A stretch of 64,000 nt of DNA from Acidobacterium capsulatum ATCC 51196 (GCF_000022565.1 NC_012483.1:3906001-3970000), one strand, 5' to 3'; positions 35,689 through 45,109 are shown, counted from the stretch's first letter. Notes: generated from the sequence alone by a model not told the origin. Numbers and translations are program-made.

Positions 35689-37464
35689 TTACGGCAGATA
35701 GTAACGGAACGAGGTCCAGAACATGTTGTCCGTGCCCTTGGCGCCGCCATCAGGATTGTTGGGGCCGCCGATGCCGGACCACAGATTGCGTGTAAAGTAC
35801 GCGTACTGCAGACCGAAGCGGAGCATTCCCTTGGGTCCGTTGTAGAAGTTGTACCAGTCGCCCGCGGTGAACTCCTGCACGTCCTTGGTGTTGCCGCCGC
35901 AGTTGGCCGGCGCGGCCGGTGCGCCGCTGGCGTAAGGGCCGCTCGGAACGGACTCAGTATTGCAGCCCGACATGTTGGTATATGGTGAGCCATAGCCTTC
36001 ACCGCTTGCGTCGAAGTAGCGGCGGCCCGCGTAATCAGCACCGTAGTTGAAGTAGAGCATCAGGCGCTTGTTCGGGTTCACTTCGAGCGTGCTGAGCGCG
36101 GAGAAGGTGTGCAGCAGAGCAAGCTGTCCATCCGGACGCAGCGTGGCGTCCGCAATGGTCGAGGAGCCCATGCGGCCCGTGCCGTCGCCATAAAGGCCCT
36201 TCAGGCCGATGGAGACCTTCTTGTTGAACAATGGTCCGCGCACGCTGGCGCCAACGCCGCCGCCCACAGTGGAATCGTTGTAGGGCGAGCTGCCGGTGGG
36301 GTACACGCGGTCATGGAAGAAGCGCGCGACACCGAAGAGTTCCCAGTGGCCCCAGCCGGGCTGTACGGCCATCTTGGCAACCAGCTCAGGAGACAGATTG
36401 AACGAGTAGTTGGCTGTAGGGTTATAAAGGCCGCCACCATTACCGGCGGAGCCGACCAGTTCATTCTTGGGCAAATTGTTGCCTGCCAGCAGCATCTGAT
36501 CTGCTTCGGCCGAAGCGCCGAACCAGAGCTTGCTGTTGACCTTCTTCGTCACTCGGAAGCCATACTGGCGGTTCCACACAAAGCCGGCGGTGTACTGCGG
36601 GTCGATGGTTGCGGGAAGAACCTCGCTGCCATTCTCAAGTCCATCGGTCGTTTCGGCAACGAGTGACCACATCTGGCCGCCGGTGAAGGTCCAGCCGTTA
36701 TCGAGGGCGGCCTGCGCCCACAGTTGGCGCATGCGCACCACATAGCTGTTCGACTGATTGTTGTTCGAGGTAATGCCGGTTCCGAGCCAGTCCATTTCGT
36801 AGTAGCCGGTCATGCGCATGTTGCCCGCCTTGCCGGTGGCCTTGAGCGCGATGCGCGACTGGCGGCCGGTGGCGTCAAATTCACTGATGCTGGCATCTGG
36901 CGCACTGTCAAGCGGAACGCCCGTGAAGGCGGTATTCAAGCCGCCGCCGGTCGCGCCCTGACGCCACACGGATTCGGCCGCGATGAAGCTGCCGTGAGGT
37001 GAAATCGTGATGCCCTTGTAATGAATCTCGTCCGGATGCAGCACCGCCTTCTTCATGGCGGCCGTCTGACGCTTCACTGAAGCCACAACATGCTCGTTGC
37101 TGGCCTTCAGGTCGGCAACCGAACTCTGCAGAGAACTCACAGCCTGGGCATTGCTGTTCAGCGACTGCTGCTGCTGGTCAGCGGCGGCCTGAGCCTGCTG
37201 CGCCGCGGTCTGGGCCTGCTCGGCGGCCGTCTGGGCCTGCTGCAGTTCTTCGTTGCGCTCGTTCAGCTTCTGCTGCAGGTCGTTGATCTGGTCCCGCTGC
37301 TGCTCCATCTGCTGCTGCAGTGCCTGAATCTGTGACTCAATGGAGCTCTTCTTCGCGACCTTGTGATGGTAGTGGTGCTTGGGCGCGGCGGCCGGCTGTG
37401 CGTAGGCGGCCGAGACGGTTGATACCAGCACAAGACTGGCCAGCGCCTTCAGATTGATTTTCAT
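35689..37464 (-). CDS. DcaP-like outer-membrane porin with N-terminal coiled coil
   Basis: The protein has about 591 residues, with a signal peptide (1-22, ending AYAQ), a His/Lys-rich linker, a long coiled coil (about 40-110, IESQIQALQQQMEQQRDQIN onwards, Gln/Ala-rich) and then a beta-barrel of alternating strands ending in ...FWTSFRYYLP, a typical outer-membrane C-terminus with an aromatic near the end. DcaP-type trimeric porins share this layout and import small polar or dicarboxylic solutes. The start is ATG 37464 behind GAGAGG. It is monocistronic, with its own terminator. Confidence 0.87.
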   Translation of the reverse strand: MKINLKALASLVLVSTVSAAYAQPAAAPKHHYHHKVAKKSSIESQIQALQQQMEQQRDQINDLQQKLNERNEELQQAQTAAEQAQTAAQQAQAAADQQQQSLNSNAQAVSSLQSSVADLKASNEHVVASVKRQTAAMKKAVLHPDEIHYKGITISPHGSFIAAESVWRQGATGGGLNTAFTGVPLDSAPDASISEFDATGRQSRIALKATGKAGNMRMTGYYEMDWLGTGITSNNNQSNSYVVRMRQLWAQAALDNGWTFTGGQMWSLVAETTDGLENGSEVLPATIDPQYTAGFVWNRQYGFRVTKKVNSKLWFGASAEADQMLLAGNNLPKNELVGSAGNGGGLYNPTANYSFNLSPELVAKMAVQPGWGHWELFGVARFFHDRVYPTGSSPYNDSTVGGGVGASVRGPLFNKKVSIGLKGLYGDGTGRMGSSTIADATLRPDGQLALLHTFSALSTLEVNPNKRLMLYFNYGADYAGRRYFDASGEGYGSPYTNMSGCNTESVPSGPYASGAPAAPANCGGNTKDVQEFTAGDWYNFYNGPKGMLRFGLQYAYFTRNLWSGIGGPNNPDGGAKGTDNMFWTSFRYYLP

Positions 37465-37476
37465 TGGGCCTCTCAT

Positions 37477-37713
37477 TTTTGTGTGGCTTTAAGAAGTTGG
37501 CTACTTTTGTTGGCAGTCATATAGTTCAGAGTGACCGTACGAGTCTGGCCGCTTTGGACTAAAGAATTTCTTAAGACCACGTAGAGTGTGTCAGCCCAAT
37601 GTGAATTTCCTGCTAATGCCGTGTAAACGTTCGTGTAATCGCGGGCAATCGAGGCAACTCTCGCTGAATCTATGGGTTAACCGGCAGTCCCGGCGCCTTT
37701 GCCCGCAACAGGC
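37477..37713. other. intergenic region upstream of porin gene
   Basis: No gene is seen. It should contain the minus-strand porin promoter. An AT-rich near-palindrome, TAAAGAATTTCTTAAG (37560-37575), is the only notable motif and could be an operator. Confidence 0.35.
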
Positions 37714-37757
37714 ACAAAAATGGGCTCGCTCCCGGCCAAATGCTCCAGAAGCGAGCC
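37714..37757 (-). terminator. rho-independent terminator after PIG-L gene
   Basis: On the minus strand GGCTCGCT (37750-37757) pairs with AGCGAGCC (37723-37730), followed by CATTTTTGTG. It lies about 30 bp beyond the PIG-L stop. Confidence 0.78.
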
Positions 37758-37786
37758 GATCCCTGATACGGCAGAGGACGGAAAAA

Positions 37787-40630
37787 CTACTTCCCGGCGC
37801 TAATCAGGTTCGCCATCAGCCGGAACGCCCCCGGCACCGCCTCATCCAGTTGCCGGTAGAGCGCATACGAAACATAGATATAGGTCCCCTTGCCGTAGCG
37901 CGCATAAACGAGGCCGCCGCGCTGGGGCGCCTGGCCGGGATCATGCACTTCGGTGAGCGCGGAATAGTGCGCGTCCCAATTGGAGAGAAAGGAATGGCCG
38001 AACTCCTCAAACCAGCCATCAAAGTCCGCCGCGGTGATGCGATTGGGCGTCGTCAGCAGAGGATCGTTCGGCTGCAGAATGTGAACCGTGTCGCTCTCCT
38101 CGACCACATTCTCCACCTCATTGCCCAGCGAGAGCGGATACGGCGCGGCACTGCCAAACTCCGTGCGCTGGTACTGCACAATCAGCGTTCCGCCCTGGTG
38201 TACATAATTCAGCAGGCGCTGCTTGTTAGCCATGAGCGCGGGCCGCGCGGAGTAGGCCCGAATGCCCACCAGAATCGCGTTGTACTGGTCGAGATTGCCT
38301 GTAGCCAGATCGGCGTCAGTCAGCAGAGTGGGGTGAATGCCCATCTCGCCCAGCGCCTGCGGCACGTCGTCGCCCGTGCCCATGATGTAGCCCACCTTGA
38401 GGTCCGAGGGCACCTGGATCGCGACCCCGCGCGCGCGGTACGTCGCCGGCTGGTAGAGATAATACGGGCGCAGCCCGGCATAGCCCACCTGGTCAAAGCC
38501 TTCGGCGAAGTCCTTGCCGCCGCTCGTGGCCACGGCCTCGATCTCATAGTTCTGACCGGCCAGCCCCTTCGGATGCACCGCAAAGGTCACGTCCTGCGCC
38601 CCGCCCGGCGCGAGCTGCAGCGAGCCGGAATCCGGCGAATCCGTCCAGCCCTGCGGCAGCTTCAAATGCACTTCTGCCGTCCTGGCCTTCTGCGTGTCGT
38701 TGCGCACCGTCACGGTGAGCGGCCACGTTTCTGTGCCAATGGGAATAATCCCCGCATGCGCCGCAAGATTCACGCTCAGCCGCGGCACCACCGCGAGCGG
38801 CCACGCCACTTGCCCGGTTCCATGCTCGCGATGCACCGTCTGCACCACCTGCCCCACGCGCACCGGCACGCCGTCATAGGTGAACTCCGCCCATCCCGCC
38901 AGCGGATACGGCGCAAAGGGCCGCTCGGCCCAGCGCGCATCGCGAATCTCATAATGCGCCTGCTCGGTATTGGGCCGCGTGAAGTAGGGGCGGGTGAGCG
39001 TCGCATCGTCCGGCACGCTCGCGCGAAAAACCGCATCCGTCGCATTCGTGCCTTGCGTCGAGGCAGCATCGAGCTGCGTCACCGGCCAGTGATCTCCGTT
39101 AGGATTGGCCAGCCAGACGCGCGTGAGCTGCAGCGTGCCGCCGTTGCTCCAGTCCTGCGCAGCGGTCACGTGAACGCGCACCTCCGCATCCGAGCCCGGC
39201 GTCACCCAGGCCGGCGTCTCCTGCGGCACCTGCCGCAAAAAGGGATTGCCGCCCTCCGCCGCGCTGCGAATGGCATACGCACCCACCTGAAGGCCCAGAG
39301 CCTCGGCCAGTGCGGTGTTGAACTGCGCGGCCTTGATCTCCAGCACCTGCACAATGCTGGCCTTGTCCGCCGCTGAAAAATCGCTGGCCTTCACGGCCGC
39401 AATCAGCCGCGTGGTCTGCTTTAGCCCGCTGGCCAGGGTGGGCGCAATGGCCTCCGGGTGCGTGGGCTGGTACGCAGCGGTCGCCTTCTTTACGTCCTCT
39501 GAAATCTGCTGGAGCGCCGCCACCAGAAACTGCTTATGGGCGCTGTGCGCCAGCATCGCAATGCCGGGCAGGGAAGTGTCAATGCCATCGAAGAAAGACG
39601 TCTCAAGACCGTTCTGATACGTCTCTCTTGAAGCCGGAACGCGCGAGCCATACAGGTGATAGCTCACATCGGCAGGCCCGGGCAGCGCGATAAATCCGCC
39701 GCCAAATTGCGACTTCTGGTGGCTCCAGCCCGTGCGCGCCATCTGGTTATAAGACTCGCCCAGCACCGGGTCCCACTGCCCTTCATGCATCACCACATTG
39801 GCCTTGGGCACATGCGCCGACCACGTTTGCGTCACGTAGTTATAAAACCGCACCGGAGCCCAGTGATGCGTCGCATAGTCATACATGCCCTTGCTGCTGA
39901 TGTCATAGCTGGGCACGCGGGCATACACCTTCAGCGGCGACCACGGCTCGAGCCCTTCCGCAATCTGATCGGGAAAAACCTTCGGATCGCCCGCCGCACG
40001 AAAGACCTTCTGCGCCATCTCCCCGGCCACCTGATGGTGCCCGTGGCCGTCTGTAATGCCGCCCACAAACACTGAGGACACCACCAGCGGCCGGTACATG
40101 CGCACCGCGCGCACCACATCGCGCAGCACATTCTCGTCGCCCCACTTGCGATGCGCCTCCGTGATGGTCTTCGAGAATCCGTAATCCACAAAGTGGCTGA
40201 AGTACTGCTGCGCGCCATAGTAGCGGTCCGCCGCCAGCAGTTCATTGGTGCGAATCAGCCCGAGACCATCCTCCGTCTCATTGGACATCGCATTCTGCCC
40301 GCCCTCGCCGCGCGTGATGGTGAAGAGCGCCACGCGGTCGCCATGCCCGCGCGAAAGGTCCGTGAGCAGCCCGCCGTCTTCATCATCCGGATGCGCGACA
40401 ATCATCATCATGCTGCCCCACGTCCGCAGCTTGCGCAGCGTCTGCGCCAGGCCGTCGGCGCCGGCATCCTGCGCCAGCGGACGCGCACTCGCCGAGGCGG
40501 CAATGCCAATCTGCCGGGGCGCAACCTGCGCGCCAAGCGTGGAGGCAGTGAGAGCGCCGGCCAGCGAAAGGGCAACAGCGCGCGAATACACACGAGAGCA
40601 GGCGAAAAGGGAAGGGCGCATGAGTGTCAT
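37787..40630 (-). CDS. exported PIG-L family deacetylase with C-terminal extensions
   Basis: This 947-residue protein has an N-terminal export signal (about 15-35), a LmbE/PIG-L metal-dependent N-deacetylase domain starting at AHPDDE (79-84) with a second metal site at HGHHQ (about 195), and then about 650 extra residues. The extension includes a NEW3/Ig-like segment (VTVRNDTQKARTAEVHLKLP) and a class I glutamine-amidotransferase-like Rossmann segment near the C-terminus (AILVGIRAYSARPAL...LNYVHQGGTLIVQYQR). PIG-L enzymes remove acetyl groups from GlcNAc-containing substrates. Export and size suggest action on external glycans. It is followed by its own terminator. Confidence 0.87.
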   Translation of the reverse strand: MTLMRPSLFACSRVYSRAVALSLAGALTASTLGAQVAPRQIGIAASASARPLAQDAGADGLAQTLRKLRTWGSMMMIVAHPDDEDGGLLTDLSRGHGDRVALFTITRGEGGQNAMSNETEDGLGLIRTNELLAADRYYGAQQYFSHFVDYGFSKTITEAHRKWGDENVLRDVVRAVRMYRPLVVSSVFVGGITDGHGHHQVAGEMAQKVFRAAGDPKVFPDQIAEGLEPWSPLKVYARVPSYDISSKGMYDYATHHWAPVRFYNYVTQTWSAHVPKANVVMHEGQWDPVLGESYNQMARTGWSHQKSQFGGGFIALPGPADVSYHLYGSRVPASRETYQNGLETSFFDGIDTSLPGIAMLAHSAHKQFLVAALQQISEDVKKATAAYQPTHPEAIAPTLASGLKQTTRLIAAVKASDFSAADKASIVQVLEIKAAQFNTALAEALGLQVGAYAIRSAAEGGNPFLRQVPQETPAWVTPGSDAEVRVHVTAAQDWSNGGTLQLTRVWLANPNGDHWPVTQLDAASTQGTNATDAVFRASVPDDATLTRPYFTRPNTEQAHYEIRDARWAERPFAPYPLAGWAEFTYDGVPVRVGQVVQTVHREHGTGQVAWPLAVVPRLSVNLAAHAGIIPIGTETWPLTVTVRNDTQKARTAEVHLKLPQGWTDSPDSGSLQLAPGGAQDVTFAVHPKGLAGQNYEIEAVATSGGKDFAEGFDQVGYAGLRPYYLYQPATYRARGVAIQVPSDLKVGYIMGTGDDVPQALGEMGIHPTLLTDADLATGNLDQYNAILVGIRAYSARPALMANKQRLLNYVHQGGTLIVQYQRTEFGSAAPYPLSLGNEVENVVEESDTVHILQPNDPLLTTPNRITAADFDGWFEEFGHSFLSNWDAHYSALTEVHDPGQAPQRGGLVYARYGKGTYIYVSYALYRQLDEAVPGAFRLMANLISAGK

Positions 40631-40746
40631 CGTGGAAAAAGCCAGTGTACAGCGCTTTTCTAGTAGATGAACGCCAACGCGGAAACGCTTCGTTTCTGCT
40701 GGCCGGGCATCCGATGAATAAGTCCCGGTAAGATCATCTTCAACGC

Positions 40747-42156
40747 ATGAACTCTGATTCCAACGAAGCGCTATCAGGCAAGCCGATCCCTTCGCCCGGT
40801 CTTCCAGATCTTCTGGAGCGACGCGTCGGTCTGCCCAGCGCCATCGCCTTCAACATGATGAACATGATCGGCGTCGGCCCCTTCATCACGCTGCCGCTGG
40901 TTGTCGCCGCCATGGGCGGCTCGCAGGCCATGCTCGGCTGGGTGCTCGGCGCAATTCTCGCCCTCGCCGACGGACTCGTCTGGGCCGAGCTGGGCGCGGC
41001 CATGCCCGAGGCCGGCGGCTCCTATGCATTCCTGCGCGAGATTTACGGCCGCGACGGCGCCGGGCGCCTCGTCTCGTTCCTCTACATCTGGCAGCTTGGC
41101 TTCAGCGCGCCCCTCTCCATCGCCTCCGGCTGCATCGGCTTTGCCGAGTATGCGGTGTATTTGTATCCGCCACTGGCACATAAGGTGCCGCATGCCTTCG
41201 GACTGCACTACACCAGCCTGCTCGCGGCGGCCACCTGCATCGGCATCGTCGCCATGCTCTTTCGCAATGTGGATCAGGTGAAGCGCCTCGGCCTCATTCT
41301 GTGGGCTGGCGTCATGCTCACCATCGGCGCGGTCATCCTCGCCGGCTTCACGCATTTTCATCCGGCCCTGCTCGTGCCTCCGGCCGGCGCGTGGCGCCTC
41401 ACCCCGGCCTTCTGGACCGGCCTCGGCGCGGCCACGCTCATCTCCACCTACGACTATTGGGGCTACTACAACGTCTGCTTCATCGGCAGCGAGATTCGCC
41501 AGCCGGAGAAGACCATCCCCCGCGCCGTGCTGCTCTCCGTCGTGGTCGTCGCGGTGCTTTATCTCTCCATGAACATCAGCGTGCTCGGCGTCATCCCTGC
41601 GCATGCGCTCAAAACCACCGCCGCTGCTGAAGTTATCCGCATCGCCTTCGGGCCCGTGGCTGGTGGTGTCATGGCAGTCTTCATCATGTGGACGGCGCTG
41701 TCCTCCGTCTTCGCGCTGCTGCTCGGCTACTCGCGCGCGCCCTACGCCGCCGCGCTCGACGGCAACTACTTCCGCGCCTTCGCGCACGTGCACCCGAAGC
41801 ACAAATTTCCTGATGTTTCGCTGCTCGCGCTCGGAGCCGTCGCCACGCTCTGCTGCCTGCTGCCATTGGCCGTGGCCATCGCCGCCCTGGTCGTCATTCG
41901 CATCGTCTTGCAGTATGTGCTGCAGCAGGTGGGCGTGATGATTCTGCGCGTGCGCCGGCCTGAGATGCCGCGCCCGTTTCGCATGTGGCTCTATCCGCTG
42001 CCGCCGCTGGTGGCGCTCGCCGGATTTTTCTTCATCCTCATCTCACGCCAGAACGCCGCGCGCGACTTTCTCTACGCCGTGGCCGTAGGGCTCACCGGCG
42101 CCGCACTCTATTTTCTGCGCGCCCGCCAGCGCCGTGAATGGCCTTTCGCTCGCTAG
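40747..42156 (+). CDS. APC-family amino-acid permease
   Basis: This 469-residue polytopic protein has about 12 hydrophobic helices. The first-helix glycine-rich segment NMMNMIGVGPFITLP and the GSEIRQPEKTIPRA loop after helix 6 are diagnostic of the amino acid-polyamine-organocation superfamily. It acts as an inner-membrane amino-acid or amine transporter; the substrate is unknown. It diverges from the PIG-L gene. The TAG stop (42154-42156) lies inside the left arm of the 117-bp palindromic element. Confidence 0.92.
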   Translation: MNSDSNEALSGKPIPSPGLPDLLERRVGLPSAIAFNMMNMIGVGPFITLPLVVAAMGGSQAMLGWVLGAILALADGLVWAELGAAMPEAGGSYAFLREIYGRDGAGRLVSFLYIWQLGFSAPLSIASGCIGFAEYAVYLYPPLAHKVPHAFGLHYTSLLAAATCIGIVAMLFRNVDQVKRLGLILWAGVMLTIGAVILAGFTHFHPALLVPPAGAWRLTPAFWTGLGAATLISTYDYWGYYNVCFIGSEIRQPEKTIPRAVLLSVVVVAVLYLSMNISVLGVIPAHALKTTAAAEVIRIAFGPVAGGVMAVFIMWTALSSVFALLLGYSRAPYAAALDGNYFRAFAHVHPKHKFPDVSLLALGAVATLCCLLPLAVAIAALVVIRIVLQYVLQQVGVMILRVRRPEMPRPFRMWLYPLPPLVALAGFFFILISRQNAARDFLYAVAVGLTGAALYFLRARQRREWPFAR

Positions 42157-42269
42157 AACTGGTCTCATAAATGGTTGACGCCTGATTGCGGAAAGTGTGA
42201 GACCCGCCACCGAAGCGGGGCTCATGCTGCCGGCCGGAGCCTGGAATCTATATATGAGACCAGTTCTAG
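42153..42269. repeat. 117-bp palindromic element with 17-bp perfect terminal inverted repeats
   Basis: The outer arms are perfect 17-bp inverted repeats, CTAGAACTGGTCTCATA (42153-42169) and its reverse complement (42253-42269). An inner hairpin, TGAG-A-CCCGC (42198-42207) with GCGGG-G-CTCA (42215-42224), has the same centre (about 42211) as the arms. The flanks between are only partly complementary. The form suggests a REP/MITE-like mobile or hairpin element, or a very long terminator between the permease and the convergent hydratase gene. The left arm supplies the permease stop codon. Confidence 0.75.
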
Positions 42270-42284
42270 TCCCGCCAGCGCTAT

Positions 42285-43100
42285 TTACGCAAAGCGAATC
42301 TTCACGCCGCCAAATGTGCTGAACTCAATCCTTGCAACCGACCCTGCATGCGCCAGTGTCTTGCCCGACCAGCTTCCCGTCGTGATGACCTGCCCCGCGC
42401 GCAGGCCGCCTGTGCGTGCCGCGCCTTCATTCGCCAGGTAGACCACCAGCCGCAGCAGATCGGTCCCCGCCGAGTTGGACGCGGTGCCACGAAAGCGCAC
42501 CTCGCCATCGACGGTGACCTTGACGCTCTCCTCTGTGAGATCGACGCTTTGCCAGCCGGGCAGCGCGGGCCCGAGCACATAGCCGCCGTTGATCTGCAAA
42601 TCGCCCATCATCGTCGGCCGCTCCACCTTGTCCGGATCGACAAAGGCCGACTCCAGCAGCTCCAGCCCCGGATGCGCGCTGGCAATCGCCGCCACGACCT
42701 CTTCGCGCGTGTAAGGCGTATCGCGCGGCGGCAGGTCGCTGCCCAGCAGAAAGGCTATCTCAGCTTCAATGCCGCGCATGCGGCGCAGCGGGCCGCCGAT
42801 CAGAACTTCTTCTCCCGTTGCCGCGCGCGGAAAGCCGCCCGCCACAGCATCAGGCCCAAACAGCGGCATCGGGCCAAAGAGAGGAGCCGCCTCCGGCGTG
42901 GGCGCGCCAATCTTGTATCCGCCCACCGCGCCAAACAGGGCCGCGACGCGATCCTGCACAGCATAGGCCTCGTCCAGCGTGCGCGGACACAGCTCAACGG
43001 GCAGGTTCTCCAGCAGAGAAAGCGTGCGCCGCGCCTCGACCAGCATCCCGGCCGCGCGATCCAAACGGTCAGCGTGTTGTGTCATCAATTTGAGATTCAT
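42285..43100 (-). CDS. fumarylacetoacetate hydrolase/2-keto-4-pentenoate hydratase family enzyme
   Basis: This 271-residue protein is of MhpD/HpcG type. Seen are GYKIGAPTPEAA, the metal-binding acidic pair in GIEAEIAFLLG, LELLESAF and MGDLQINGGYVLG in the family order. Members hydrate 2-keto-pent-4-enoates or decarboxylate 4-oxalocrotonate in aromatic-ring breakdown. No pathway genes are adjacent, so the substrate is open. It is convergent with the permease across the palindromic element. Start ATG 43100 has AGGA upstream; an in-frame ATG at 43085 is an alternative. Confidence 0.87.
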   Translation of the reverse strand: MNLKLMTQHADRLDRAAGMLVEARRTLSLLENLPVELCPRTLDEAYAVQDRVAALFGAVGGYKIGAPTPEAAPLFGPMPLFGPDAVAGGFPRAATGEEVLIGGPLRRMRGIEAEIAFLLGSDLPPRDTPYTREEVVAAIASAHPGLELLESAFVDPDKVERPTMMGDLQINGGYVLGPALPGWQSVDLTEESVKVTVDGEVRFRGTASNSAGTDLLRLVVYLANEGAARTGGLRAGQVITTGSWSGKTLAHAGSVARIEFSTFGGVKIRFA

Positions 43101-43502
43101 TCCATTCCTGCCCCAAATGGCATCGGCTCTTGACGCTTTTCAGATCAGTCTAGGCGAAGTGCGCAATTGTACAAAGCTGCTAGGGTCTGTCTGCTTATTA
43201 AGCTATATCTGCGTGGTACATGGCTTCCGATGCTGATAATTATTTAGTGGCTGTCAAGAGCGTGTAACTAATTCGATAAGAAATAAATGCTTTATTAATG
43301 GAGTATTTCAGCTTGAATCAAACGCGATAAGCAATCATACTCGCCTGAATCTTCAGTGTTAGGGGCGAGCCTTTCCCGGCTTCAGGTTGCGCCGCGCAAG
43401 GATGTTTGTGGTAACGGCAGGCTGGCTATCGCCTAAGTGAATCCACTCTAGGTGCCTATGCATTTGTTGTTGAGGTTATCTCTGGCTTGAAAGGTCGACA
43501 CC
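43101..43502. other. AT-richer intergenic region
   Basis: About 400 bp of non-coding sequence is noticeably richer in A/T than its surroundings, with runs such as GATAATTATTTAG and AAGAAATAAATGC. Near 43340-43376 CTCGCC and GGCGAG can pair. No gene is apparent. Composition suggests it belongs with the following lipoprotein gene as a transferred segment. Confidence 0.5.
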
Positions 43503-44249
43503 GTGAAGAGAATCGGTGCAGCAGTATGGTTGATGATACTGGCAGTAAGCGGATGCGCGAGAATCTCCAGCGGGATTAAGATGGAACCTCAATACCCGCC
43601 ACAATTGTCACTCGGCACGGTGTCAACGCGCCTGCAGGGTGACTGGAGCAAACGCTACCATAATCTGCTCGATAAGGGCTTATGCCCGGATGATAGCGGG
43701 AATGGTGTAGCAGCGCTGGCAAGCGTGTGTCCCGATGGGTTAGCGCAACAAACGGCAATACAGCTTTATCGCAACGAGATTCTTGACAGCATTCGCGCAG
43801 AGATTGATATACGGTATCGCGAATACATCAGCGGTCTACGTGCAGGCCAAGTCTATTCGGGTCTATTCGGCGATCTGGCTACCTTGGGTTTAACGACAAG
43901 CGCGACCTTGGTTGGAGCAGACGATCTGAAGGCGATCTTGACGGGTACGGCGACGGCAACTCAGGGAGGGGTATCTTCCATCGATAAACGGATGTTTGAG
44001 TCGCAAACTATTCAGGCCATCATTCCCGTCATGGATGGCAATCGTGCCAGGGTTGCCGTCATCATGCAAGCGGAAGAGAAGGAAACTGTCCAGAATTACA
44101 CGCTTGAATCGGGCCTGTCTGATCTGAATGATTACTTCATGCGGGGCACGCTTCTCAATGCCTTGCAGTCGATGGCGGCGGCCGGAGGGCAGAAGCAGAA
44201 CAGCGCGGACAATCAAAAGGCAACCGGTCTTAATTTGAATCTGCAGTGA
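43503..44249 (+). CDS. orphan predicted lipoprotein
   Basis: This 248-residue protein has a type II signal peptide: KR, a hydrophobic core and the lipobox LAVSGC with Cys18. The mature part is mixed, with a central glycine/threonine-rich hydrophobic stretch (about 115-150, GLFGDLATLGLTTSATLVGA) and a polar Gln/Asn-rich C-terminus. I do not recognise a family. The start is GTG 43503 behind GAAAGG. The gene and its upstream region are AT-richer than the rest of the window and it has no operon partner, so recent acquisition is plausible. It is probably tethered to a membrane facing the periplasm. Confidence 0.75.
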   Translation: MKRIGAAVWLMILAVSGCARISSGIKMEPQYPPQLSLGTVSTRLQGDWSKRYHNLLDKGLCPDDSGNGVAALASVCPDGLAQQTAIQLYRNEILDSIRAEIDIRYREYISGLRAGQVYSGLFGDLATLGLTTSATLVGADDLKAILTGTATATQGGVSSIDKRMFESQTIQAIIPVMDGNRARVAVIMQAEEKETVQNYTLESGLSDLNDYFMRGTLLNALQSMAAAGGQKQNSADNQKATGLNLNLQ

Positions 44250-44289
44250 TTTTGCCTGTTATCAATAGGCCGTAAGATCAAACCACCCC

Positions 44290-44398
44290 AAAAACGAAAA
44301 AGTACCGGGTGACCCACTGCGCGCGCACATACCCGTTACCGTTGCTTCCTTCCGGACCTGGCGGGGTTGGCGGGGTTGCGCCGCGTAGGACCCGGCAC
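44290..44398 (-). ncRNA. ffs: signal recognition particle RNA (small bacterial type)
   Basis: The reverse complement carries the universal SRP apical motif CAGGTCCGGAAGGAAGCA (about 44343-44360). The ends pair: GTGCCGGGT at the 5' side (44390-44398) with ACCCGGTAC at the 3' side (44302-44310). A U-rich tail (CTTTTTCGTTTTTGG) follows to about 44288 as terminator. The length of about 97 nt is that of the short 4.5S-like form without an Alu domain. FtsY, the SRP receptor, is encoded at 52563 in the same window. Confidence 0.95.
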
Positions 44399-44537
44399 AG
44401 CTCAAGTTTACCATCGAGCGCCGATGCGTGCCGCTCTTCTGCTGCCATCTCTTTGCGTGCCCGCATTTTCTGCATCTCAGCAGATAGATCCATCCTCCTC
44501 GCGCATGGATCAGACAAATTTCGCTCAAGGAGAATCC

Positions 44538-45005
44538 ATGTCTGGTACGCAAGCAAACGGCATCACCCGCAAGCAATTCATCGACGCGCTCAATGAAGAT
44601 CTGGCCCGCGAATATCAGGCCATCATCGCCTATGTGAATTATTCGCAGGTGCTCAAGGGCGCTGCCTACATGAACATTGCCAGGGAGCTCGAAGTCCACG
44701 CCGCCGAAGAGCTGAGCCACGCACTGCAGCTCTCCGATCACATCGATTATCTCGGCGGCATGCCCACCGTCCACGCCAAAGAGGTCAAGACCTCTGAGAA
44801 GGCCGAAGACATGCTGCGCTTCGATCTCGAGAACGAAAAAGAGACCATCCGCAACTATCGCCGCCGGGTCAAGCAGGCCGACGAACTCAACGAGTTCGCC
44901 ATCTCCGAGAGCCTGCGCGGCATTCTCGTGCAGGAGCAGGATCATCTCTCCGCCCTCGCCACGGCGCTCGGCATTGATGCGCCCGATCCGGGCATCGCCG
45001 ACTGA
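44538..45005 (+). CDS. bacterioferritin/ferritin-like diiron protein
   Basis: This 155-residue four-helix-bundle protein has likely iron ligands in AREYQAIIAY (Glu), ELEVHAAEELSHA (ExxH pattern), FDLENEKETI and LVQEQDHLSAL. It would store or oxidise iron, or act as a rubrerythrin-like peroxidase. The start is ATG 44538 behind AAGGAG (44527-44532), so an in-frame ATG further upstream is unlikely. It diverges from the SRP RNA gene. Confidence 0.88.
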   Translation: MSGTQANGITRKQFIDALNEDLAREYQAIIAYVNYSQVLKGAAYMNIARELEVHAAEELSHALQLSDHIDYLGGMPTVHAKEVKTSEKAEDMLRFDLENEKETIRNYRRRVKQADELNEFAISESLRGILVQEQDHLSALATALGIDAPDPGIAD

Positions 45006-45109
45006 TTCCTCCCGGCGCTTCCGTTCACAAATCCATACCGGCGGAGGGCCTCGGCCCTTCGCTGAGGTTTCCGCCCGTGAGGCCGCCCTTAAAACGGTAA
45101 AATAAAGGG

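Noticed and set aside
44262-44945. A minus-strand open frame over the SRP RNA and ferritin-like gene
   Set aside because: The conserved SRP core and the ferritin motifs explain the sequence.
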